Of a stretch of DNA of 64,000 bases, positions 1 to 10,294 are shown piece by piece. Within the stretch, counting starts at the first letter, position 1. Each line of letters opens with the position of its first letter. The notes below the pieces were generated by a model. That model did not search any database, was not told the DNA's origin, and saw only the letters and a list, made by a program, of their open reading frames with translations. A program made the position numbers and the translations under genes. Source of the DNA: Luethyella okanaganae (GTDB lineage Bacteria > Actinomycetota > Actinomycetes > Actinomycetales > Microbacteriaceae); contig NZ_JBHSTP010000002.1 of the NCBI RefSeq assembly GCF_042660285.1, positions 186,001-250,000 of the forward strand, given 5' to 3'.

Positions 1-1110
1 GCCAGCTTCACTGCGGTCGACGACGACACCGTCGAGTTCGCTCTCACCAGACGCGACGACACCCTGCTCTACTTCATGGGCCTCGGCCGCAGCTACATGA
101 TGTCGCCCTCCGCCATCACGGCGAACAGCCTCAAGGACGCCCCCGTCGGTTCTGGCCCCTACACCCTGGAGGCGTCGACGAGCGTCGCCGGCGCTGAGTA
201 CCACTTCGCCAAGGTCGCCGACCACTGGGACTCGAAGACCTATCCGTTCACCACCCTCACGATATTCCCGATCATCGACGCCACGGCACGGCACAACGCC
301 ATGCTCTCGGGTCAGATCAACGTGAACTTCGCCAACGCGACCGACATCCCGCAGGCCGAGGAGAACGGCTGGAACGTGGCGTCGAAGGTGTCCGGATGGG
401 TGGGACTGCAGTTCATCGACCGCACCGGCGCAACGCTCAAGCCGCTCGGCGACGAACGCGTGCGACAGGCCCTCAACTACGCCTTCGACGGCGCAAGCAT
501 CCTGCAGTCGATCGGCAGCGGCGCTGGCGCAGCTTCCAACCAGGTGTTCCCGGCCGGAGGCACCATCGACGACAAATCGCTCGACGACATGTACGCCTAC
601 AGCGTCGAGAAGGCCAAAGCACTCCTCGCCGAGGCCGGCTACGCCGACGGTTTCGCGCTGAACATGCCCATGTCGCCCGTCTTCCAGACCTGGCAGGCCG
701 TGGCCGAGCAGTCGCTGGCGGCGATCGGCGTGACCGTGACCTGGGACGACATGCAGCAGCCCGACTACCAGCTCAACGCGCCGACCTACCCGATGTTCAT
801 CACCTTCCTGGCAATGGACTCGAACCCACTCGCGACCGTCGCCCGCCAGGTGACGAGCGCCCAGTGGTTCAATCCCGCCCCGCAGTACGACCAGTTCCCC
901 GATGTGAAGGCCCTCGTCGATGAGATCTCCACGTCTCAGGGCGACGACCAGCTGAAGGCCGTCGGAGAGCTCGACACCCTGCTCACCAAGAAGGCCTGGT
1001 GGTCGGTCTGGTACCAGGCCGAGAACACCTACTTCAGCTCCGACGGCATCACCGTGACCCCGGTCACGGGCATGATGTTCCCAACCCTGCGTTACATCCA
1101 GCAGGGCTGA
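1..1110 (+). CDS. Peptide/oligopeptide ABC transporter substrate-binding protein (5' end outside window)
   Basis: Extracytoplasmic solute-binding protein of the SBP_bac_5 (DppA/OppA) type; it would capture peptides or related solutes outside the cell and pass them to the permeases encoded next. The reading frame is open from base 1, so the signal peptide and N-terminal lobe lie upstream. The visible 369 codons hold family features: a PVGSGPY-like loop, the segment DERVRQALNYAFD, and a C-terminal lobe ending near the stop. A 60-base gap separates it from the first permease, consistent with one operon. Family assignment is from sequence character; the substrate cannot be read from the sequence. 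Confidence 0.85.
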   Translation, partial: ASFTAVDDDTVEFALTRRDDTLLYFMGLGRSYMMSPSAITANSLKDAPVGSGPYTLEASTSVAGAEYHFAKVADHWDSKTYPFTTLTIFPIIDATARHNAMLSGQINVNFANATDIPQAEENGWNVASKVSGWVGLQFIDRTGATLKPLGDERVRQALNYAFDGASILQSIGSGAGAASNQVFPAGGTIDDKSLDDMYAYSVEKAKALLAEAGYADGFALNMPMSPVFQTWQAVAEQSLAAIGVTVTWDDMQQPDYQLNAPTYPMFITFLAMDSNPLATVARQVTSAQWFNPAPQYDQFPDVKALVDEISTSQGDDQLKAVGELDTLLTKKAWWSVWYQAENTYFSSDGITVTPVTGMMFPTLRYIQQG

Positions 1111-1170
1111 CCCACCGCCGGGCGGGTCGTCGCCGCCTCGCGACGGCCCGCCCCTCACACAGGAATCGAC

Positions 1171-2112
1171 ATGATCTGGTTCACGGTCAAGAGACTCATC
1201 TCGGGCGTCATCCTGCTTCTCGCGGTGGCCACGGGAACGTTCTTTCTCGCCCACCTCGCGATCAGCGACCCGACTGCCGGCCTGCTCGGCGACATGGCGA
1301 CCCCAACCCAGCAAGCGGCCCTCGCGGCTAGGCTTGGCCTCGACCGGCCCATCCTCGTGCAGTTCTGGGACTGGTTCAGCCATGCTGTGATCGGCGACTT
1401 CGGCACCTCCTGGCGCAACTTCCAGCCCGTCAGCAGCCAGATCGCGCTCAAGCTACCCGTCACGCTCTCCGTGGTGACCTTCGCCACGATCCTCTCAGCG
1501 GTCTTCGGCACCGTCTTCGGCCTTATCTCCGGCCTGCGCCCCGGCAGCGTCATCGACCGCATCGTCAAGACCAGCACCGTCGTGCTGTTCGCCCTCCCCG
1601 GCTTCTGGGTGAGCCTCGTGCTGGTGATGTGGTTTGCCGTACAGCTCAAGTGGTTCCCCGCCGTCGGCTACGTGACACCGGCGCAGTCGGTCGACGGCTG
1701 GCTGCGCTCCATCACGCTTCCCGCCGTCGCGCTCGCCCTCGGCGCCATCGTCTCCGTCGCCGAGCAGCTGCGCAACGCGGTCATCTCCGCCAACAAGCAG
1801 GACTACGTGCGCACGCTGCGCAGCCGCGGCCTCTCCAACACCCGGGTGACGCTGCATCTCCTGCGCAACGCCTCTCCCGCCGCGCTGACGGTGCTCGCCC
1901 TCATGTTCGTCGGGCTCCTGAGCGGTGCGATCGTCGTCGAGGCGATCTTCAGCCTGCCGGGAATCGGACAGCTCACGAACTCGTCATCGCAGATCGGCGA
2001 CATCCCCATCCTGCTCGGCATCACCGTCGTCTCGGTCGTCTTCGTCGTGATCGTGAACTTCCTCCTCGACGTCATCCTCGGCTGGATCAACCCGAAAGCA
2101 CGCATGCAATGA
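1171..2112 (+). CDS. ABC transporter permease, DppB/OppB type
   Basis: Inner-membrane permease of the peptide/nickel ABC importer family, 313 aa, usual length. The N-terminal helix, the large periplasmic loop and a BPD_transp_1 core with about six membrane segments are visible. The coupling segment near residues 200-225 (VRTLRSRGLSNTRV) is the EAA-like loop that contacts the ATPase. The start ATG follows an AGGA-type ribosome site. Its stop overlaps the next start in an ATGA arrangement, so the two are translationally coupled. It should pair with the permease half of the following fusion protein. Confidence 0.92.
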   Translation: MIWFTVKRLISGVILLLAVATGTFFLAHLAISDPTAGLLGDMATPTQQAALAARLGLDRPILVQFWDWFSHAVIGDFGTSWRNFQPVSSQIALKLPVTLSVVTFATILSAVFGTVFGLISGLRPGSVIDRIVKTSTVVLFALPGFWVSLVLVMWFAVQLKWFPAVGYVTPAQSVDGWLRSITLPAVALALGAIVSVAEQLRNAVISANKQDYVRTLRSRGLSNTRVTLHLLRNASPAALTVLALMFVGLLSGAIVVEAIFSLPGIGQLTNSSSQIGDIPILLGITVVSVVFVVIVNFLLDVILGWINPKARMQ

Positions 2113-3946
2113 CGACGACCGCGATCACAGAGAACATCGACGTCCGCCTCACGCGGCGTGGCACGATCTACTCCCGCTTCCTACGCCGGCCGGCCGGGGT
2201 CGTCGCGCTCGCGATCTTCCTCGTCGCGCTCGCCGTCGCGCTCGTCGCACCCTGGATCGCACCCTACGACCCCAACCTCGTCGACCTCTCGATCACCAAG
2301 GCGCCACCGAGCCCCGAGCACCTCATGGGCGGCGACTCCACCGGCCGCGACATCTTCAGCCGCCTGCTGTGGGGCGCACGCACCACGCTCTACGGCGCGC
2401 TCGTCACGATCGTCACGGCCGTGGCCGTCGGCGTTCCCACCGGCGTGGCGGCCGGCTACTTCGGTGGCGTCTTCGACCGGGTGACCACCTGGATCAGCGA
2501 TGCCCTGCAGGCGATCCCCGGCATGATCATCCTGCTCATCGTCGCCGCAGGAACCCGTTCGGACTTCACGATCCTGATGGCCACGATCGGCGCTTTCATG
2601 GCGCCAGGATACTTCCGCCTCTCCCGCTCGACGACGCTCGCCGTGCGCAACGAGGCCTACGTCGACGCGGCCAGGGTCGCGGGACTCACCAACGGGCGCA
2701 TCATGTCGCAGCACGTCGTCAAGGCCGTCTATGCTCCCGTCATCATCCAGACCGCCCTCACCGCGGGAATCGCCATGGGCATCCAGGCCGGACTCCAGTT
2801 CCTCGGCATCGGCGACGCCAACACCCCGGGCTGGGGTGCCATGATGAACGACGGCTTTCGCACCATGCTCACGCAACCGCTCATCCTGCTCTGGCCCTCC
2901 GTCGCCCTCGGTCTCACGATCGCGGCGCTCGCGATCATCGGCTCCACGCTGGCCGACCTCGTGAGCGTGCGCACGCCGACAGTGCGCAGGAAGCGCGATG
3001 GGCGCACGGCGCGAAGCCGTTCGGCCGCCGCCGGTGCGAGCCGCAGGCCCGGCGAGGAGTCGCGAGCCATGACCGTGTCGACCGGTGTCGTCGCGCATGC
3101 CGCCGAGAAGTCCGCCGTGCGCGTCGAGAACCTGCGAGTGAGCTATGCCGGCGTCGGTGAAGACACCGAGGTCGTGCACGGCATCACCCTCGACGTCGCA
3201 CCAGGAGAGGTGCTCGGCATCGTCGGTGAATCCGGCTCGGGCAAGTCACAGACGGTGTTCTCGATCCTGGACCTGCTGCCAGCCGGAGGCGACTACGTCA
3301 CCGACGGCATCTGGATCGGGGGCCGCGAAGTGACGCATCTGACTCCCGCCGAGCGGCACAAGATGCTCGGCACCGAACTCGGCTACATCCCGCAGGAACC
3401 GATGTCCAACCTCGACCCGTCCTACACCATCGGCCACCAGCTCATGGAACCGCTGCGCTCGGTGCACAGACTGCCACGTGCGGAGGCCCGCGCGACGGCC
3501 GTCGCCATGCTCGAGCGGGTCGGCATCATCGACCCAGCCAGGGTCATGCGCTCCTATCCCCATCAGATCTCAGGAGGCATGGCGCAGCGCGTGCTCATCG
3601 CGGGCGCCATCGCGGGCAAGCCGTCGGTCATCGTCGCCGACGAACCCACGACGGCACTCGACGTCACCGTGCAAGCCGAGGTGCTCGAACTACTGCGCGA
3701 GCTGCAACAGGAGTATCGGATGGCCCTCGTGCTCGTGACCCACAACTTCGGCGTTGTCGCCGACATCTGCGATCGGGTCGTGGTGATGAAACAGGGCGAG
3801 ATCGTCGAGGTCGGCGAGGTGTCGGCCATCTTCCGGCATCCCGAGAACGACTACACCCGAGAACTGATCGGTGCCTCGCTCGACGGCGCAGAGAGCAGAA
3901 GCGAGCTCGACGCAGCCAAGGCCGACGCCGGAAAGGCGGTGCAGCT

Positions 3947-3950
<4 letters not shown>
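2109..3950 (+). CDS. Fused ABC permease (DppC type) and ATP-binding protein (DppD type)
   Basis: 613 aa. Residues 1-290 form a DppC/OppC permease: OppC N-terminal helix, about six membrane segments, and the EAA-like loop VDAARVAGLTNGRIM. After a basic, Ala-rich linker (about 295-330) a complete oligopeptide-type ATPase follows: Walker A GESGSGKS near residue 373, signature SGGMAQRV, Walker B VIVADEPTTALD and a switch histidine in VTHNFGV. No stop codon separates the halves. An in-frame ATG at 3069, nine bases after a GAGGAG, could also yield a free 293-aa ATPase. Such permease/ATPase fusions are known in actinobacteria; whether the internal start is used is inference. It overlaps both neighbours by ATGA. 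Confidence 0.9.
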
Positions 3951-4783
<833 letters not shown>

Positions 4784-4827
4784 CGCCATGAACCCGGAGA
4801 GTCTGCCCGAAGGCGGCTGTCTCGCTG

Positions 4828-5172
4828 TCAGCTCAGCGACGCCGCAACGGAGGTGATCCAGGCACGTTGACGTCGCGTCTCGACAGCCCGTGGGTGATGG
4901 TTCGCGCGCACCCAGGCAACGACGGTGTCAGCCGGGAGTCCGCTCATCATGGCGAGGACGGCGATCGCAGCTCCTGTTCTGCCGATTCCACCGCCGCAAG
5001 CGATCTCGACCCGTTCGTATGCAGCTCGCGTGTGCGCTTCCCGTAGCGCGTCGTGGGCGTCCTCGGTGGAGGCGGGGAGGCGGAGGTCGCGCCACCCCGC
5101 ACCGCGGGTGGGTGCAGGAGGGCAGGAGGGCAGGAGGGCAGGAGGGCAGGACAAGGATGCCCTGGGGCGCAT
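4828..5172 (-). pseudogene. Tyrosine/dual-specificity phosphatase-like protein, N-terminus replaced
   Basis: The last 85 residues match small actinobacterial protein-tyrosine phosphatases: a WRDLRLPASTEDA segment, then the active-site loop ACGGGIGRTG, which keeps the Cys-x5-Arg phosphatase signature, then WVRANHHPRAVETRRQ near the C-terminus. From family knowledge the usual 50-60 N-terminal residues should precede this. Instead the frame runs into Pro/Cys-rich residues encoded by an 8-bp tandem repeat. An ATG at 5172 with an AGAGG-like site would give a 114-aa product. It sits directly downstream of hmp on the same strand. It is either a truncated gene or an unusual short phosphatase. Confidence 0.6.
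5114..5151. repeat. 8-bp tandem repeat, about 4.75 copies of GCAGGAGG
   Basis: Perfect tandem array of an 8-base unit inside the 5' part of the phosphatase-like frame. Because 8 is not a multiple of 3, gain or loss of a unit would shift the reading frame, as in phase-variable loci. Confidence 0.9.
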
Positions 5173-5201
5173 GACCGCCTCTGGGCATCTCTTTTCGTCG
5201 T

Positions 5202-6419
5202 TCAGGTGGCGGAGAGTTCGCGGGCGGGGCCGAAGACTTCGTAGTGCACGCGTTCGGGCGCAATACCGCGTTCGGTCACGAACCGGTGAACGCTGGCCAT
5301 GAACGGCAACGGCCCGCACAGGTACACCTCCGCCTCCTGCGGGACCTCGACGTGGGAGAGGTCGATGCGTCCCGCACGCAACAGCTCGTCGGGCTCGCGG
5401 GACCCCAAGTCGCCATACCACCGGTGCAAGGTCGCCGACGGCAGCGCCTGGACCAGTGCGGCGAGCTCGGTGCGGTGCGCGTGACTGGCCGGGGAACGGT
5501 CGGCGTGCAGGACCGTCACTGTCCGAGTGGACTCAGTGCGCATGAGATGGCGGAGGAATCCGATCATCGGGGTGATCCCGATCCCAGCGGATGCGAAGAC
5601 CAGTGGCCCGTCGCCGCCATCGAGGGTCAGCTCGCCGAACGGTCGCGACACCTCCAGCACATCGCCCTCGAAGACGTTCTGGTGCAGGAAGTTCGACACC
5701 TCTCCTGCAGGCGACTCCAGTGCCCCGTCCCGGCGCATCGGGACGGCCTTGACAGAGATGCTCACCTGTCCCGGTGCGGCGGTGCCGGTAAGGCTGTACT
5801 GGCGGATCTGTCGTGCGCCGTCGGGCACGGTCACCACCACGGAGATGTACTGTCCCGGACGGCCCGAGGCAAGCTCGCCGCCGTCGGCAGCGGCGAAGAC
5901 GAACGACACCGTATCCGGCGACTCCTGCACACGCTCGCGCACGATCACCGACTGCCACACGTCTCCCGGCTCAACGCCGGCAGAGGCATACAAGTCCTGT
6001 TCGATCCGGATAAGAGCGTGGGCCATGTCCCAGTACACCTCGTCCCAAGCGGCGGCGACCTCGTCGGTTACGGCGTCACCAAGCACTTCAACGATCGCAG
6101 CGAAGAGGTGCTCATGGACGATCACGTACTGCCCGGGCGTGATCCCCAGCGATGCGTGCTTGTGCGCGATCCGCGGTAGCACCTCGGCCGGATCCTGGCC
6201 GTCCTCGGACACCAGCAATGTCGCGTACGCGGCGATTGCGGCTGCCAGAGCACGCTGCTGATCACCCTGTGCCTGGCTGCCCCGGTTGAAGAGGTTCTTC
6301 TCCAGCTCGGGGTGCGCGGCGAACATGCGGCGGTAGAAGATCGGCGTGATCTCGCCGATCGCGGCGCCGATGACGGGAAGCGTGGCGCGAACAACCGCGG
6401 CAGAAGCTGACGAAAGCAA
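5202..6419 (-). CDS. hmp: Flavohemoglobin, nitric oxide dioxygenase
   Basis: Converts NO plus oxygen to nitrate using NAD(P)H; cytoplasmic. The 405-aa length fits the family. The globin domain (1-140) has the B10 tyrosine at Y29, a distal Gln near 54 and the proximal histidine in IAHKHASLGI (H88). The FAD domain carries RQYSLTG; the NAD domain carries GIGITPM and YLCGPLPFM. The start is TTG at 6419, chosen because LLSSASAAVV matches the family N-terminus and GGAAGGAAA lies just upstream. A longer in-frame extension exists but has no family support. It lies 32 bases after nsrR, so the pair forms an operon controlled by the adjacent NsrR. Confidence 0.93.
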   Translation of the reverse strand: MLSSASAAVVRATLPVIGAAIGEITPIFYRRMFAAHPELEKNLFNRGSQAQGDQQRALAAAIAAYATLLVSEDGQDPAEVLPRIAHKHASLGITPGQYVIVHEHLFAAIVEVLGDAVTDEVAAAWDEVYWDMAHALIRIEQDLYASAGVEPGDVWQSVIVRERVQESPDTVSFVFAAADGGELASGRPGQYISVVVTVPDGARQIRQYSLTGTAAPGQVSISVKAVPMRRDGALESPAGEVSNFLHQNVFEGDVLEVSRPFGELTLDGGDGPLVFASAGIGITPMIGFLRHLMRTESTRTVTVLHADRSPASHAHRTELAALVQALPSATLHRWYGDLGSREPDELLRAGRIDLSHVEVPQEAEVYLCGPLPFMASVHRFVTERGIAPERVHYEVFGPARELSAT

Positions 6420-6451
6420 GGACTTTCCTTCCAAGATATGACGAAAGACAA

Positions 6452-6892
6452 TTAGGCCGGACGAGCGGCGATGGTCAACAGCAACTGTCGGGTAGGCGGT
6501 GCGGCAACATCTGCCACGGTCACCGAGTCCAAGGATGCAAAGAACGCCTCTCGCGCTACGCGAAGTGCACTCCTTAGCCCGCACCCCCCGCGCAAGGGAC
6601 AAGGACTTGCACCCTCGCACGTGACCACCTCGCGAGGCCCCTCAAGTTCCCCAGCGAGAAAACCTATCGATACGCTGCCGGCGCCATCCGCAAGCCGGAC
6701 ACCCCCGTTGCGTCCCCGACGAGACTCGACGACACCCAGTCTCTGCAGCGCCGCCATTGCTTTCACAGCGTGAGAGTAGCGCACGTCGAGTTCCTGAGAG
6801 AGCGCCTCCGTGGTCGTGGACACGCCAGGTTCAAGCACCACCAGCCGCATCAGGAGTCGCAGAGCGAGGTCAGTGAATCCCGTCAGCTGCAT
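6452..6892 (-). CDS. nsrR: Rrf2-family NO-sensing repressor NsrR
   Basis: Dimeric DNA-binding repressor with an NO-sensitive iron-sulfur cluster. At 146 aa it has the Rrf2 winged helix (TDLALRLLMRL..., residues 7-65, including RRGRNGG) and three cysteines at 92, 98 and 104 (CEGASPCPLRGGC), the spacing expected for NsrR cluster ligands. It is immediately upstream of hmp, the classical NsrR target, and an inverted repeat overlaps its own promoter region. The sequence therefore supports an autoregulated nsrR-hmp operon derepressed by NO. The Rrf2 identity is firm; the NsrR subtype rests on the cysteine spacing and the hmp neighbour. Confidence 0.88.
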   Translation of the reverse strand: MQLTGFTDLALRLLMRLVVLEPGVSTTTEALSQELDVRYSHAVKAMAALQRLGVVESRRGRNGGVRLADGAGSVSIGFLAGELEGPREVVTCEGASPCPLRGGCGLRSALRVAREAFFASLDSVTVADVAAPPTRQLLLTIAARPA

Positions 6893-6907
6893 TGCTCCAC
6901 GCTATCA

Positions 6908-6930
6908 AATCTGCATCTTGATTGCATATT
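6908..6930 (-). promoter_or_regulatory. Candidate NsrR operator upstream of nsrR-hmp
   Basis: Imperfect inverted repeat with 10-base arms (AATCTGCATC and ATTGCATATT) around a 3-base centre, centred about 27 bases before the nsrR start. The TGCA cores and A/T flanks resemble known NsrR sites. The surrounding stretch is the most AT-rich in this part and probably also holds the promoter. Confidence 0.6.
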
Positions 6931-7055
6931 AAGAATGGCTAGGGTTGCGAGACCGGGTAGTCGCTGATTGAGGCAAGCTTCTCATAGGGGCCGCTGAATC
7001 GTCACTCCGGCGAACAGCGCTCGGGCTCGCGGTCCGTCTTCGCGCCCTGGGCCGG

Positions 7056-7321
7056 GTGTTTCCGCTACGCGTCGCCAGGAGCATCCACGCCGCCGTCATG
7101 GTCTCTTTCGTGGCGTTTGTCATCGCGCATGTGACTCTCATGTTCGCGACAGGGCGCCCCGCAACCTCAACCACATGGACGCCGTGCGCGATGACGGCGG
7201 TTGGGCGGGATTCTGGGTGTTCGCGGCATCCGTCGCCGTCACGGCGGTCTTCTGGGTGGCGGCCCGACCGGCCGTGCTCGAATCGCAGACCGGGCTGGGC
7301 GGCGGGGTCGAGAGGCGCTAG
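7056..7321 (+). pseudogene. C-terminal remnant of a cytochrome b/b6-type membrane subunit, frameshifted
   Basis: One frame encodes a membrane segment (SIHAAVMVSFVAFVIAHVTL) preceded by FPLRVARS. After a frame change near 7155 a second frame continues NLNHMDAVRDDGGWAGFWVF and another hydrophobic stretch ending at a TAG at 7319. Read together these resemble the last helices of cytochrome b561-like membrane proteins associated with molybdopterin oxidoreductases. No start codon context or upstream domain is present, so this is a dead 3' fragment. Family assignment is by resemblance only. Confidence 0.5.
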
Positions 7322-7388
7322 CTCCGCTCGCTCGGCCGGGCCCCGCAGGTGGCGGTGGCGGGTCTCTACCCTCTCCGCCGCGCAGTTT

Positions 7389-7420
7389 CTCCCGCCTCGA
7401 GGTACTCCCGCCTCGAGGTA
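7389..7420. repeat. 16-bp direct tandem duplication
   Basis: Two identical copies of CTCCCGCCTCGAGGTA back to back in a non-coding stretch. The surrounding 7322-7475 shows no gene. Confidence 0.85.
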
Positions 7421-7475
7421 CTCCCACCGCGGCGTCAGGCCGCCGGAATTGGTGCAATCACTCGAGGCAGCCTCT

Positions 7476-7574
7476 CATATACATCGGATGACTAGATCCT
7501 TAATCTGCCGCAGGTCTTGCCACCAGCTCGCTTAATCCGGTATACCTGACGGTGATTAGTCCGATGTATATGAT
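7476..7574. promoter_or_regulatory. 14-bp perfect inverted repeat pair, possible paired operator
   Basis: TCATATACATCGGA (7476-7489) and its exact complement (7561-7574) face each other across 71 bases of AT-richer sequence. Each arm looks like a regulator half-site of the kind bound by GntR/FCD-type sugar-acid regulators, and looping between the arms is possible. They precede the broken gene at 7683 and the glycosidase-like gene at 8183. The regulator is not identifiable from the window. Confidence 0.5.
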
Positions 7575-7682
7575 GAGCAGCGCGGTCGACACGACAGTCC
7601 GATGTCCAAGTGACGTGCGCGGTCAGCTACCCGTCGACAGGAGTCAGAATCGTGCCAGCCCCTTCTTGCCATCCGGTCCCTG

Positions 7683-8161
7683 TTGCTCGCCGGATGCCTG
7701 CTGCTCGCTTTCCGAACCACCGACGTGATCAGGAGGGACGGCTACCCGGTCACCGGCCGACCCACCGACAACATCGGCTGGGTGCGGCGGGCAGGCCTGT
7801 TCGACCTGCAGCGCGACGCCGGCGGCGAGCCGTACCGTTCCCTGCCGGACCGGGCCCGGACCGTGGCGGATGAGCTCTGGGGCTTGGACGACGTCATCCT
7901 CTCCGTCGAGCGGCTTGACGGCATCAGCACCACCCCCTCCGTGCTGTGGACCACTCGCGTATGCCACGGCCGCAACGACCTCTTCCCCGTCAACCCGTTT
8001 ACGGCGACCAGGGCCAGGCCACCTTCACGATTCCCGGTCTGTTCCAGGCCCGAGAGCTGGGCCAGAGCCGCTGGCAGACGGCCGACACGACGCTCAGGGT
8101 GGCAATGTCCGCACTGGCCGTCCGGCTCTGCGAACTCAAGACGCTCGGCAACCGCCCGTAA
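7683..8161 (+). pseudogene. Broken gene of unknown function upstream of the glycosidase
   Basis: A protein-like frame from about 7683 to 7990 contains GYPVTGRPTDNIGWVRRAGL and DDVILSVERLDGISTTPSVL. The coding character then moves to another frame (VYGDQGQATFTIPGLFQARE) that ends at a TAA at 8159, 21 bases before the next gene. The two halves read as one protein interrupted by a frameshift near 7990. I do not recognise the family. Position and spacing suggest it was cotranscribed with the glycosidase-like gene. Confidence 0.45.
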
Positions 8162-8182
8162 CCGATCCGATCCGAAGGAGCA

Positions 8183-10195
8183 ATGATGAACGACGCACAC
8201 CAGCAGCCATTGCAGGCCTCGGGGGCAACCGCCCCCGAGGGCATGCCGTCCCGGGGCGGGACGTCCCGAAGATCGGTGCTGCACGCCGGCCTCACTATCG
8301 GCGCGGCGGGGCTGCTCGCGCCGGCGCTGGCCCCCACCCGGGCTTTCGCCAGCGAAGGCGCCCAACCCGCCGCAGCTCCTTTCCTCACCCCGCCGGAGCC
8401 GACCCCCGAACTCATCTACCAGACGTCGTTCGAGGACTCCTCTGACAGTAGCTGGCTGACCCAGGCCACCAGCTTCGACACGGCCCAGCAGTACAGCGGT
8501 TTGGCGTCGCTGAAGTACACCCGAACGGACGCGACGAGCTACGTGTTCACCGGCCCGCACATCGCCGGAGCTACGTCACGTTACGACGAGATCTCGGCGT
8601 CGGTCTGGGTGAAGACCGCGGGCATCACCGACGGAGGTGCCTCGTTCTGCGTCGAGTGGTACACCGCCGACGACTGCTATCTGTCCGGCAACTACACGAA
8701 CTCCACCTCGTCGACGGAGTGGACGCAGCTGACGTTGGCACCGTTCGCGGTGCCGATCGATGCCGCGTACATGAAGGTGATCTTCTTCCTGGGCCGCGAT
8801 CACGCCGGCACCGCGTGGTATGACGACCTGGCCGTGTTCCGATCCGCGCCGAGGCTGCTGCGCGCCAAGCTGGCGACGCCGTCCTATCGCGGCCTACTGA
8901 TTCCAGGCGAGTCCGAGGACATCGATCTTCGCGTGCAGCTCTTCGCACCGGACGACACCCCACACGACTACCGGGTGCGCGTCGAACTCCTCGACGCGAA
9001 CGGCGGGCAGGTCAATGTGCGAACCCTGGCCGGGCAGCAGGATCTGCGGTACACGTACTCGAGTTCGAACCTGGCTTACGGCGACTACACGCTACGGGTG
9101 TCCGCGCTGGCGTCGGCGGGCAGCGTCGTGGGGCGGCAGGAGACCCTCTCGCTGAAGAAGCTGCGCAGCAGCGAGGTGCCCGCCTCCTATATCGACTCAC
9201 ACGGCCGGCTGCGACGCAACGGTGAGCTGTTCTTCCCCTTGACCGCCTACAACTATTCGCCCACGACCCAGAACCTGGATGACCTGGCGTACGCCTCGTT
9301 CAACAGCCTGATCTCGTACGGGGCGCCGACCCAGGCCCAGATGGACCTGACGCAGGCTAAGGGGCTGTCGGTCGCCTATATCCATCAGAACACCGACGTG
9401 TCGACTGTGCAGCAGTTCAAGAATCACCCGGCCCTGCTCGCCTGGTACATCAACGACGAGGGCGATCTGAGCACGCGGCCTGCCGAGCTGCGTGCACGGT
9501 ATGAGTCGGTCTTGAACAACGACCCCGACCATCCTGCCTATTCGGTCGACTACCGCGTGTGGCCCGGCGGCGACGAGGAGTACGTCACCGACGCCTATGG
9601 CACCGACGGGTACCCGATCTTCGGCTTGCCGACGGACCGGCCTCAACGGGTCAGTCGACTGGTCGGGGCGACGGTGGAAGAGATGCCCAACCGCATGATC
9701 TGGCCCGTGATCCAGATTTCCAACCAGGGCAACTACGGTCCGGGCCGAGGGGTACGGCCTCCGACCCAGGTCGAAGTGCGAAGCATGTGCTGGCAAGCCA
9801 TCGCCAAGGGCGCGACCGGCCTTTCCTTCTACTCCTACTTCGACCTCGTGACGGACAGCAGCGGTGTCTCGCCTCAGACGCTGCTCGATCAGACCAAGGC
9901 TGTGGTCAGCGAGATCAGGTCGCTGGTGCCGATCATTCTCGCTACCGGGCGGCTTCCGAACATCAAGACGACGGCCAGCGACGACTTGCTCACCTGGACC
10001 ACTCGGGAGGCCGACGGCCGACGTTTCATCTTCGCTGCGAACACCGCGAAGGAGAGCCAGCAACTCAGCTTCGGCAACATCCACGCCCGGTCGGTCGTTG
10101 CCTTGGCCGAGAACCGGACCATCGCGGCACCGAACAATGCGTTCCAAGACACGCTGCCTCCACTCGGTGTCGGTCTGTACGAGCTGCAGGCCTGA
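8183..10195 (+). CDS. Tat-exported glycoside hydrolase-like protein with N-terminal carbohydrate-binding-like domain
   Basis: 670 aa, predicted secreted. A twin-arginine signal is visible (RR at 29-30, hydrophobic GLTIGAAGLLAPALA, cleavage near A56). Residues 70-215 resemble a jelly-roll carbohydrate-binding domain (FEDSSDSSWLTQAT, later TAWYDDLAVF); 225-330 look like an Ig-type linker domain. From about 335 a (beta/alpha)8-barrel-like region follows, with PLTAYNYSPTTQNLDDLAYA and the acidic motif AWYINDEGD near residue 425, where the Glu is a candidate acid/base. The C-terminus resembles the short beta domain of clan A hydrolases. A GAAGGAG site precedes the ATG. Substrate and GH family are unassigned. 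Confidence 0.65.
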   Translation: MMNDAHQQPLQASGATAPEGMPSRGGTSRRSVLHAGLTIGAAGLLAPALAPTRAFASEGAQPAAAPFLTPPEPTPELIYQTSFEDSSDSSWLTQATSFDTAQQYSGLASLKYTRTDATSYVFTGPHIAGATSRYDEISASVWVKTAGITDGGASFCVEWYTADDCYLSGNYTNSTSSTEWTQLTLAPFAVPIDAAYMKVIFFLGRDHAGTAWYDDLAVFRSAPRLLRAKLATPSYRGLLIPGESEDIDLRVQLFAPDDTPHDYRVRVELLDANGGQVNVRTLAGQQDLRYTYSSSNLAYGDYTLRVSALASAGSVVGRQETLSLKKLRSSEVPASYIDSHGRLRRNGELFFPLTAYNYSPTTQNLDDLAYASFNSLISYGAPTQAQMDLTQAKGLSVAYIHQNTDVSTVQQFKNHPALLAWYINDEGDLSTRPAELRARYESVLNNDPDHPAYSVDYRVWPGGDEEYVTDAYGTDGYPIFGLPTDRPQRVSRLVGATVEEMPNRMIWPVIQISNQGNYGPGRGVRPPTQVEVRSMCWQAIAKGATGLSFYSYFDLVTDSSGVSPQTLLDQTKAVVSEIRSLVPIILATGRLPNIKTTASDDLLTWTTREADGRRFIFAANTAKESQQLSFGNIHARSVVALAENRTIAAPNNAFQDTLPPLGVGLYELQA

Positions 10196-10294
10196 CCTCG
10201 GTTATGCAGGCGTGCGGTCGAGTCTTCGATCGCACGTCTGCGCCGGGGTGATCGATCGGATATCTGGTGTGAGAACCGACCAGGTCTCCGTTGC

